The notes beneath the pieces are model-generated. The model ran no database searches. It was not told the origin of the DNA and saw only the letters and a list, made by a program, of their open reading frames with translations. From positions 1 to 12,087 of the forward strand of contig JAJAZO010000198.1 of the NCBI GenBank assembly GCA_026785745.1: 12,087 bases of DNA. The letters run 5' to 3'. Within the stretch, counting starts at the first letter, position 1, and every line of letters begins with the position of its first letter. The position numbers and the translations under genes are program-made. This document shows, piece by piece, positions 1-6,484 of this stretch. Source of the stretch: Chitinophagaceae bacterium (GTDB lineage: Bacteria > Bacteroidota > Bacteroidia > Chitinophagales > Chitinophagaceae).

Positions 1-77
1 ATTCAAAGTTATTCCGGTTAGGATTAAGTTACCGGTTTAATAAATTGAAATAACTGGTCTATATCAAAAAGCAACAA

Positions 78-1700
78 TTATTTTTCAATAATTGTAACAA
101 ACTCCTGTTCCAATCCTAAAGACTGCTCATATAATTTTTGAATAAACCCTCTCCCCCATTTTGCATAATAGTAAGAAAGATTTTCTTTTCTTTCCTGCAA
201 GCCATTACCGGGAAATAGTTGCTCTTTAATAGTATGTATCTGCCGTTGCTGGTCTGTAAATTTTCTTCTTTCTGCCTTTAGCATTTTCTTTTCCAGTTGC
301 CGGAGGCGGTAAAGTGTTTGTGTCTTTAATGCTTCCACATGTTTTTCTAATGTGGTATCAATAGAAGTTGCTTGTTTTTTAATAAGATTGTATAACTGCT
401 CCGTTTCAGAAAAAGTGCCGTTAAATGTTAGTTTTTTGTCTGTCTCTCTTGCTACCAGCCGGTTTATTAATTCCTGTTCCGGCAAAAAGAAATCTTCCAC
501 TGTAAAACCAAGATGGTTGATTTTCTCTTGCCATTTCCATTCTACAATAAAAAATGAGTTGCGAAGCACAAATATAGGGAAAGGAATTTTATAATGTTCA
601 AACAAATCTTTTAGCTGCAACCAGTAAGCGGTTTCTCCGCCGCCACCTATAAAAACGATATTGGGTAAAATGGTTTCCTGGTATAACCCACGAAGAATAA
701 CATTGGGACTGAATCGTTCGGGATGTTCTTGTAACTCGTTCTTTAGTTCGTCTTCAGAAAGGTCGAGACTTGTTCCTTGCGCCTTGCCTGCCTCTCCGGT
801 AGGCAGGTACCTTGTACCTTCTTTTATAATTCTCTCCCTCTTATCATCAATCAAATAAAATAAATTGATCTCTCTCGGACTTACCTGCACTTTATAACCG
901 GCAGCCTGTAATTTATCAGCTGTTTTTTCTACAATGTCTGAAGCCGTTTGGTTGAGCAAGTCGTCTTCAAAGACCGGCACCATCTGCTTTTTCAATGCTG
1001 CATTATCAGGCAACAGTACAATCAATCCATACTCTGCAAATAGCGAATTCACAAAATGAAAAGTAGCATCCTGTATGGTTGTACCTTCTTTATAATACTT
1101 TTTTATACCGGCATTTATTTCATCACCATTTGGCAACACCAGCAACTGTCCTTCCATTAACCCGATCAGCTTAATCAATTCCTTATCAACCTTCATCCTT
1201 CCTACTGCACCGATCTGCTTCGTATTCCAGATTAACTGTTGTCCGCCTAAATGAATATGATTTAATTCATCAAGATCTGCATCTTCAGAGCCGATGTAAA
1301 AAACAGGGACAAAATTGTATGCAGGCAGGGAAGCTTTTAAATGTTCGGCCAGTTTGATGGCATGGATAATTTTGTAAATAAAATATAATGGACCGGTAAA
1401 AATATTGTTCTGGTGTGCGGTGGTAATAGTGAATGTACCAGTTGAAAGCAGCAATTGGACATTCGATTTTACTTTGTCGCTGGCTTCTACTCCTTCATAT
1501 TGTTTCTTTAATTGATCCACTAATATCTCCCTATTCGTGGCAAACCTTTTTCTTGCATCAATCGCTTTTTGAATTCCCTGCAAAGTAGGTGGATGTGCAT
1601 AAAAGGATTTCAACCCTTCCGTATGATCAAGGTAGTCTAAAACAGTTTTGGAGAAGCTGTTGGTTTGCCGGTAAGGTAATCGGGTAGATGTACACTCCAT
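78..1700 (-). CDS. bshC: Bacillithiol biosynthesis cysteine-adding enzyme BshC
   Basis: The 540-residue protein matches the BshC family, the putative enzyme adding cysteine to glucosaminyl-malate in the last step of bacillithiol synthesis in the cytoplasm. Recognisable family stretches are HQNNIFTGPLYFIYK (about residues 96-110), FYIGSEDADLDE (134-145), ERFSPNVILRGLYQE (328-342) and GGGGETAYWLQLK (352-364). A charged helical, coiled-coil-like tail follows at about 440-510. Length is usual for the family and the start is ATG. The oddity is residues 298-305 (LPTGEAGK), encoded by a palindromic repeat, in a loop where homologues normally pass straight from RER...G to the S-x-D-L-S-E-x-E-L segment. 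It is last in the minus-strand gene run but separated from the upstream oxidoreductase gene by 172 bp containing a long hairpin, so it may be transcribed separately. No bshA or bshB is in the window. The family call is confident; catalysis by BshC is known from the family, not seen here. Confidence 0.95.
   Translation of the reverse strand: MECTSTRLPYRQTNSFSKTVLDYLDHTEGLKSFYAHPPTLQGIQKAIDARKRFATNREILVDQLKKQYEGVEASDKVKSNVQLLLSTGTFTITTAHQNNIFTGPLYFIYKIIHAIKLAEHLKASLPAYNFVPVFYIGSEDADLDELNHIHLGGQQLIWNTKQIGAVGRMKVDKELIKLIGLMEGQLLVLPNGDEINAGIKKYYKEGTTIQDATFHFVNSLFAEYGLIVLLPDNAALKKQMVPVFEDDLLNQTASDIVEKTADKLQAAGYKVQVSPREINLFYLIDDKRERIIKEGTRYLPTGEAGKAQGTSLDLSEDELKNELQEHPERFSPNVILRGLYQETILPNIVFIGGGGETAYWLQLKDLFEHYKIPFPIFVLRNSFFIVEWKWQEKINHLGFTVEDFFLPEQELINRLVARETDKKLTFNGTFSETEQLYNLIKKQATSIDTTLEKHVEALKTQTLYRLRQLEKKMLKAERRKFTDQQRQIHTIKEQLFPGNGLQERKENLSYYYAKWGRGFIQKLYEQSLGLEQEFVTIIEK
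787..807. repeat. In-frame palindromic repeat inside bshC
   Basis: Arms CCTGCCT (787-793) and AGGCAGG (801-807) flank a 7-nt centre. A second small inverted repeat, AGGTAC (805-810) and GTACCT (814-819), abuts it. On the coding strand the element is read as LPTGEAGK without a stop or frame change. It resembles the CCTGCC..GGCAGG palindromes dispersed in Bacteroidota genomes; that family link is from memory and not tested here. Confidence 0.65.
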
Positions 1701-1775
1701 AAGTGGGTGTAAAAGTAAGAAGTCTATAGCTGAACTTGCAATCCGTCTATCAATTTAATCTCTTTTAAACATTTC

Positions 1776-1863
1776 TTTACCACATAGGACATAGAAAACA
1801 TAATATACACATAGAGCCAATCTATGTGTATATTTCTATGCCCCTATCTTTCTATGTGGTAAA
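1776..1863. repeat. 88-nt long imperfect hairpin, likely dispersed intergenic repeat and possible bidirectional terminator
   Basis: Three stems stack around one centre. The outer stem is TTTACCACATAG (1776-1787) with CTATGTGGTAAA (1852-1863). The middle stem is CATAGAAA (1790-1797) with TTTCTATG (1833-1840). The inner 14-bp stem is 1802-1815 with 1821-1834, closed by the loop GCCAA. CATAG recurs within each arm. It fills most of the gap between the FAD oxidoreductase gene and bshC, ending 9 nt from the oxidoreductase stop codon, so it could end transcription there. Similar ACCACATAG...CTATGTGGT elements are common between genes in this phylum as far as I recall. Confidence 0.75.
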
Positions 1864-1872
1864 ATTTACTTT

Positions 1873-3177
1873 TTAAGAAAACCTTTCAACACTAAATGGT
1901 TTCAGGTCCATACTTGCCGGTTGATTGTTCACTATTTCATTTACTAATTTCCCGGTTCCGGCTCCCAGGCTCAGGCCCAGCATAGAATGACCAGTGGCCA
2001 CCGTTACGTTATTATATTTTTTTACCCGCCCAATATAAGGCAATCCATCTGCCGAACAAGGACGATACCCATACCATATTTTTTCCACCGGGGGAAGTGG
2101 TACATCAAAGTCAGGATAAAACCGTTTAACGGCATCTAATATTCCCTGCACCCGTTTCATCCGTGGTGGTGTTTTGTGAGAAGTAATTTCCATGGTGCCG
2201 CCAAACCTGATTTTGTTTCCATCCATCGGTGTGATGGCAGCACGACCTTCGAGCAAGACTGCCGGATAATTTACTCTATATGGCGAGTTTTCTAATGTAA
2301 CGGAGTAACCCCGGCCCGGCATCAATGGAATTTTTACAGCCATCAACTTAGCTGTCTGCCTGCTCCATGAGCCGGTGGCAATTATCACTTCATCCGGTTC
2401 ATGTACAGCAGATGCAGTAATAATTTTTTTTATACTTCCACCTGCCTTTTCAAATTGTATCACTTCCTGGTTGGAAATTAATTTTACCCCTTGTTTTTTC
2501 AAATAAGTAATAAGATTCTGCATCAGTTTATTGGGATAGCAATGAGCATCACAGTTGAACAGGATGGCACCCAACCCATTTATTCTTGTCTGCGGTTCTA
2601 ATGCCTGCAGTTCTTCTTTACTTAATAATTGTGTATCGGTTAATCCTAACTCATGTGCTTTTTCTACTGTATGCTTTGCATGTTCACCACCGGCTTCTGT
2701 CTGAAATATTTCTAACAACCCTTTTTGCTGGTAAGCAAAATCAAAACCCGGAATGGATAACCATTCTTCATATTCCCGTTTACTAATGATGGCAATATCC
2801 CGAAGTGGCGCTGCTGCTGTTTGCACATGATCTTTTGTAGCACTTCGGACAAACTTCAATCCCCAGTTAACAAGGTTCCAATCCATTCGTGGCTGCACAT
2901 AAAAAGGGCTTTTGGAATTCCACATCCATTTTAATCCCTGCTTTACAATACCCGGTGTGGCTAATGGAATAAAATGACTGGGACAGATATAACCACAGTT
3001 GCCATACGAACAGTTATCGGTAAAATCTCCTTTGTCGAGAACAGTCACTTGCCAACCTGATTGTTGCAAATAGAAAGCAGCACTTAAACCGATAATGCCG
3101 CCGCCTATAATAGTTACTTTACCCCTGTCTCCGCCAATTGGCGGGGAATTTGGATTCAATATTTCTTTTACTTCCAT
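1873..3177 (-). CDS. DadA-type FAD-dependent D-amino-acid dehydrogenase, probable D-hydroxyproline dehydrogenase
   Basis: This 434-residue protein belongs to the DAO/DadA flavoprotein family. A Rossmann dinucleotide-binding motif is at residues 21-49 (IIGGGIIGLSAAFYL, then the acidic end of strand 2 at VLDKG). It is followed by NCSYGNCGYICPSHFIPLA (55-73), typical of Bacteroidota DadA-like enzymes, and a C-terminal FAD segment (GYRPCSADGLPYIG, then ATGHSMLGLSLG). Family members oxidise D-amino acids to imino acids. The neighbouring hydroxyproline epimerase suggests cis-4-hydroxy-D-proline as substrate, giving 1-pyrroline-4-hydroxy-2-carboxylate; that substrate is inferred. The start is odd: about 20 residues precede the Rossmann strand, and residues 11-18 (SPPIGGDR) come from a palindromic repeat. 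No ATG lies between the repeat and the FAD motif, so translation appears to run through it. It sits 18 bp after the PqqB-like gene, probably cotranscribed. Confidence 0.88.
   Translation of the reverse strand: MEVKEILNPNSPPIGGDRGKVTIIGGGIIGLSAAFYLQQSGWQVTVLDKGDFTDNCSYGNCGYICPSHFIPLATPGIVKQGLKWMWNSKSPFYVQPRMDWNLVNWGLKFVRSATKDHVQTAAAPLRDIAIISKREYEEWLSIPGFDFAYQQKGLLEIFQTEAGGEHAKHTVEKAHELGLTDTQLLSKEELQALEPQTRINGLGAILFNCDAHCYPNKLMQNLITYLKKQGVKLISNQEVIQFEKAGGSIKKIITASAVHEPDEVIIATGSWSRQTAKLMAVKIPLMPGRGYSVTLENSPYRVNYPAVLLEGRAAITPMDGNKIRFGGTMEITSHKTPPRMKRVQGILDAVKRFYPDFDVPLPPVEKIWYGYRPCSADGLPYIGRVKKYNNVTVATGHSMLGLSLGAGTGKLVNEIVNNQPASMDLKPFSVERFS
3128..3147. repeat. In-frame palindrome in the N-terminus of the FAD oxidoreductase
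   Basis: TCTCCGCCAATTGGCGGGGA is a 20-nt palindrome with one G-T wobble, centred on AATT. The coding strand reads it as part of N-S-P-P-I-G-G-D-R-G, just before the first beta strand of the FAD domain. I recall CCGCCAATTGGCGG elements as dispersed repeats in Bacteroidota; a genome-wide count would confirm this. Confidence 0.72.
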
Positions 3178-3195
3178 GATTTTGCTAAAGAAAAA

Positions 3196-4164
3196 TTATA
3201 ATTCGATTACCATTCCTTCATATGCCACTCCAAACCCTTGCTTTTTTACTTTATCCTTTTCGGATGACTCTTTTTTCAGCAACGGATTAGTATGATTGAA
3301 ATGAATAAATACAATTTTTGATTTCTCCACCGAAGATAGGGATGAAAATTTTTGCAGGCTTTCTTCCACAAAAGGATGCGGCACTTCTCTCATATCCCTT
3401 CCGGGTAGTTCCCCATTCTTATAAAATGTTCCATCAAGCAATGCCATATCAACCTTTCCCACTTCTGCTACAATATCTTTCTCCCATTTTTCCCATTTAT
3501 CTATATCCGGAATAAAAAAGATTTTCTTTTTATCGCTTTCAATTACAAATCCCACTGTTTCAGAAAATTCATCGCGGTGAGGCACTTTAACAGGTGTTAC
3601 CTTTAATGAAGCAGTCAGGGAAACGGTACTATCCGCTTTCAAAGATTGCAGTTGAATATTTTTCAATGAAACTAACTGGCTCCAGGGACCATTATGTTTC
3701 AAAAAAGAATCAAGCCTGGGCATTGCCCAAACTGGAATTGCTTTTGCTCCCATTGCTTCTCTGCCCAATTGCATTAATCCACTGTAATGACCGATATGTG
3801 CATGAGTAATAAAAATGCCGGCAGGAGAATAATTGTCTTTGGTTAACAGGTATGACTGAACATTTTCTAACTGGTTCGTAATATCCGGCGTTGCTTCAAA
3901 GAGCCAGTACTGGTTTGCTTTTCTGTCAACTAATGCAAGGCAGGTAACGTATTTTTTTTCTTCTTTGCCCTGCCAATACGCTTTACAACATTGTTTTGTA
4001 CAACCTGCTTGCGGATAGCCTGCATCTTGTGCAATGCCAAGCACTACCAAAAACTTATCCGGCAAATTCTTTTCATCCTTCCCAGTAACTGATTTCGCTT
4101 TTGATTTACAGCCAGCTACCGTGAAAAAAAAACAGGCAGCTATATATAGTATAAGTGTTTTCAA
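3196..4164 (-). CDS. PqqB-like metallo-beta-lactamase-fold lipoprotein
   Basis: The 322-residue product starts with a lipoprotein signal (hydrophobic residues 4-16, lipobox V-A-G-C with Cys19), so it should be exported and membrane-anchored. The mature part has the PqqB-like opening LGIAQDAGYPQAGC (42-55) with a cysteine cluster (C55, C59, C60). The metal-site loop HAHIGHYSG (121-129) carries G where most metallo-beta-lactamase proteins have D. Further possible ligands are H196, D220, H263, H288 and H291. True PqqB is cytoplasmic and acts in pyrroloquinoline quinone synthesis, but no other pqq gene is visible and this one carries an export signal, so a different hydrolase or oxidase role is likely and unknown. 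The start is TTG; no in-frame ATG fits the signal peptide better. It lies 50 bp after the epimerase gene and 18 bp before the FAD oxidoreductase gene. Confidence 0.85.
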   Translation of the reverse strand: MKTLILYIAACFFFTVAGCKSKAKSVTGKDEKNLPDKFLVVLGIAQDAGYPQAGCTKQCCKAYWQGKEEKKYVTCLALVDRKANQYWLFEATPDITNQLENVQSYLLTKDNYSPAGIFITHAHIGHYSGLMQLGREAMGAKAIPVWAMPRLDSFLKHNGPWSQLVSLKNIQLQSLKADSTVSLTASLKVTPVKVPHRDEFSETVGFVIESDKKKIFFIPDIDKWEKWEKDIVAEVGKVDMALLDGTFYKNGELPGRDMREVPHPFVEESLQKFSSLSSVEKSKIVFIHFNHTNPLLKKESSEKDKVKKQGFGVAYEGMVIEL

Positions 4165-4214
4165 AATCGTTTAGAATATTTCAACAGTAATGTTTCTTCC
4201 AATTCACCACTCAC

Positions 4215-5261
4215 CTATATCACCTGGAACCCATACGCATAAGGATCATCTTCGTTATCAATCCAGATAGTATTGTATCCATAAATTTTTGCCCAACCCT
4301 CTACCGACGGACGAATGGCAGGTTTTCCAGCCAATGTCAATTCTTCTTCAATGCGTCCAATGAATTTACTGCCAATAATGCTTTCATGAATAAACTCATC
4401 TCCTTTTTTCAACTTTCCTTTTGCATACCACTGCGCCATTCTTGCTGATGTTCCTGTCCCGCAGGGAGAACGGTCAATCGCTTTATCGCCATAAAAAACT
4501 GCATTCCTTGCTGTTGAGGTTTTATCTAATACTGCACCTGTCCACAAAATATGAGAGCAGCCTTTTATCGTTTCATCTTCCGGGTGAACAAATTCATACT
4601 TCGCATTAATGTTCTTTCTTAGTTCCCTTGCCCAAACTATTAATTTATCTGCCGGGTAATATTCCAGCCCTTTAAAATTTTTCTGCACATCTACAATGGC
4701 GTAAAAATTTCCACCGTAAGAAACATCAATTACCAATTCGCCTAAGTCCGGGCATTCGGCAACCAATTCCGTTGAATGTAAAAACGAAGCCACATTAGTC
4801 AATCGGACACTCTCTACCTTAAACGACCCACTCCCGACCCGATAGCTATCGGGTTCCGACTCACTACTCCCGGCTGCACTATATTCAATCATCACCAGTC
4901 CCGCCGGTGTTTCCATCCTTACTACACCATCAACTTTTGGTTTTATCAATCCTTCTTCAATGGCGATGGTAATTGTTCCAATCGTTCCATGTCCGCACAT
5001 TGGCAGGCAACCGCTGGTTTCAATAAATAAAACAGCTACGTCATTCGCTTCATCATGCGGAGGATATAAAATACTTCCACTCATCATATCATGTCCTCTT
5101 GGTTCAAACATTAGTCCGGTTCTTATCCAATCATATTCCCGGAGAAAATTTTGTCGCTTTTCGCTCATGTTTCTGCCTTCTAATTTCGGGCCGCCTTCTT
5201 TGACCAAGCGGACAGGATTACCGCAAGTGTGAGCATCTATGCAATTAAAAATATGTTTCAT
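4215..5261 (-). CDS. 4-hydroxyproline 2-epimerase (proline racemase family)
   Basis: This 348-residue protein is a proline racemase family member. Both catalytic cysteine motifs are present: MCGHGTIG (Cys89) and DRSPCGTGTSA (Cys267). The Cys/Cys pair marks racemases and epimerases, whereas trans-3-hydroxyproline dehydratases have Thr in place of the second Cys. SGSILYPP (61-68) and the C-terminal GWAKIYGYNTIWID resemble 4-hydroxyproline epimerases, which interconvert trans-4-hydroxy-L-proline and cis-4-hydroxy-D-proline in the cytoplasm. The DadA-like gene downstream supports hydroxyproline use. Residues about 131-146 form a Ser/Gly/Glu-rich insert encoded by a palindromic repeat with flanking direct repeats, making the protein roughly 15 residues longer than I would expect. 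It starts with ATG, 3 bp after the stop of the GH130-like gene, consistent with translational coupling. Proline racemase itself is a less likely alternative. Confidence 0.92.
   Translation of the reverse strand: MKHIFNCIDAHTCGNPVRLVKEGGPKLEGRNMSEKRQNFLREYDWIRTGLMFEPRGHDMMSGSILYPPHDEANDVAVLFIETSGCLPMCGHGTIGTITIAIEEGLIKPKVDGVVRMETPAGLVMIEYSAAGSSESEPDSYRVGSGSFKVESVRLTNVASFLHSTELVAECPDLGELVIDVSYGGNFYAIVDVQKNFKGLEYYPADKLIVWARELRKNINAKYEFVHPEDETIKGCSHILWTGAVLDKTSTARNAVFYGDKAIDRSPCGTGTSARMAQWYAKGKLKKGDEFIHESIIGSKFIGRIEEELTLAGKPAIRPSVEGWAKIYGYNTIWIDNEDDPYAYGFQVI
4824..4872. repeat. In-frame palindrome with flanking direct repeats inside the epimerase gene
   Basis: The core ACCCGATAGCTATCGGGT (4837-4854) is a perfect 18-nt palindrome. 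It is flanked by imperfect direct repeats CGACCCACTCCCG (4824-4836) and CGACTCACTACTCCCG (4857-4872), which differ by one codon-sized indel and one base. The coding strand reads the core as E-P-D-S-Y-R-V. One of its three frames would give a stop (CGA TAG); the frame used here avoids it. Confidence 0.72.
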
Positions 5262-5264
5262 ACT

Positions 5265-6386
5265 TTATTTATCTTTTACAGCCACCCCAACCATGCTATC
5301 AGCCGTACCATAATATAAAAACCATTTGCCTTTAAAGAAAACTAATCCTTCTACAAATGTAGTACCTGCTTTGTACTGTCCTTTTGTTTCATGCGGCAAG
5401 TCTGGTTTAATAAAATAATTATCGCACCGCTCTAATAATATGGAAGGATTGTCTAAAGCAAACAAAGCCTGTCCACCGCAGTAAGTTCCACCGGGCAGAG
5501 CCGGATCAGCATTTTCATTTTCTATATTTCTTCCATTGTATAATAATAAAATGCCTTTATCCGTAATCAATGCAGGCGGACCGGGTTCAGTAAGATGGCT
5601 GTCAAACTTTTTTGCTCTTGGTTGCAGGGCAACCACTAATTCCTGCTGTTCGTTTACTACCGGTGTCCAGTCAATACAATTTTCTGACGAGGCCAGGTAC
5701 ATCGGATTTTCACCCCAGTACATCCAGTACTTACTATTCACTTTTGTGGCAATAATTTTTTTCTTTACCATTTTTGTTACAACCGAGCCGGACTTGCTCC
5801 ACACATTTAAAAACTTACCGTTGTATGCTTTTGCAAAAGCAGGCCCTTGTTTTTCCCAATGAATTAAATCAGCAGATGTAGCCACACTCAGTCTCGCCAC
5901 ATCACGGTTCCAGCTGGTATATAATAAAACATAAGTACCATCTTCTTTTTCCACAATTCTCGGGTCTTCGCACCCACCAGGGTAATCGTATTGCATAAAT
6001 TGACTGCTATCGGGATACAATACCGGGTTTTTCATTTTCGTAAAATGAAGGCCGTCTTTACTTACGGCCAACCCAATTCTTGATGTCCGCATACCGATTG
6101 CCGTACCAGGTATATCTTCTGCCCGGAATAAAATATACACTTTTCCATTCCGCACAATGGCTGCCGGGTTAAACACATCCGCTTTCTGCCATTGAACCAT
6201 CTCCTTTCTTATCGGGTCAAAAAAAGTATACGAAGAGTCCGCCTGCATGATGGGATTAAAAGACGGTTTAACAAAACCTCTCATCTGCCAAGACTGGTCT
6301 AGCTGTCCATTTGCCGCAACCGTCAACCATAGCAAAAAAAAGAATAAGAGCTTACCCGTTTTTATAATTGTTTTGTTCATCTGCAT
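5265..6386 (-). CDS. Secreted glycoside hydrolase family 130-like protein (beta-mannoside phosphorylase or hydrolase type)
   Basis: The 373-residue product has a Sec signal peptide (a Lys-containing start, then LLFFFLLWLTVAANGQ, cleavage near residue 28), so it is probably periplasmic. The body has five-bladed beta-propeller motifs of GH130: FNPAAIVRNGKVYILFR (72-88), GGCEDPRIV (137-145), which holds the family's catalytic Asp (D141), WMYWGE (221-226), TEPGPPALI (266-274), YNGR (283-286) and LYYGTADS (357-364). GH130 enzymes cleave beta-mannosides by phosphorolysis or hydrolysis; which applies here cannot be decided by eye. ATG codons at residues 1 and 3 are both possible starts, and the second gives the tidier signal peptide. 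It is the first gene of the presumed operon and ends 3 bp before the hydroxyproline epimerase start, an unusual pairing of glycan and imino-acid metabolism. GH43/GH32-type propellers are less likely alternatives. Confidence 0.82.
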   Translation of the reverse strand: MQMNKTIIKTGKLLFFFLLWLTVAANGQLDQSWQMRGFVKPSFNPIMQADSSYTFFDPIRKEMVQWQKADVFNPAAIVRNGKVYILFRAEDIPGTAIGMRTSRIGLAVSKDGLHFTKMKNPVLYPDSSQFMQYDYPGGCEDPRIVEKEDGTYVLLYTSWNRDVARLSVATSADLIHWEKQGPAFAKAYNGKFLNVWSKSGSVVTKMVKKKIIATKVNSKYWMYWGENPMYLASSENCIDWTPVVNEQQELVVALQPRAKKFDSHLTEPGPPALITDKGILLLYNGRNIENENADPALPGGTYCGGQALFALDNPSILLERCDNYFIKPDLPHETKGQYKAGTTFVEGLVFFKGKWFLYYGTADSMVGVAVKDK

Positions 6387-6458
6387 TTTATATTTATAAT
6401 CTGTGTTAAGCTTTGGCTAAGCTGTATTTCTTATTCGTAGCTAATTCCCAGATTTTTG

Positions 6459-6466
6459 TAAATTAG
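6459..6466 (+). promoter_or_regulatory. Possible Bacteroidota -7 promoter element
   Basis: TAAATTAG matches the Bacteroidota -7 consensus TAnnTTTG at all but one position and lies 18 nt before the ATG of the membrane hydroxylase gene. A convincing TTTG at about -33 is not visible, so this is only a candidate. No equally good element was seen for the divergent minus-strand operon in the 98-bp gap. Confidence 0.3.
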
Positions 6467-6484
6467 CGACATATTACTTGCTAC

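Noticed and set aside
74..95. AT-only-looking hairpin (ACAATTAT/ATAATTGT) overlapping the bshC stop codon
   Set aside because: The stem has only one G-C pair and the T-run that follows is short and offset, so it is too weak to call a terminator.
6387..6484. A promoter for the minus-strand GH130/hydroxyproline operon
   Set aside because: No TAnnTTTG with a suitable TTTG was found on the minus strand; only A/T-rich sequence is present.
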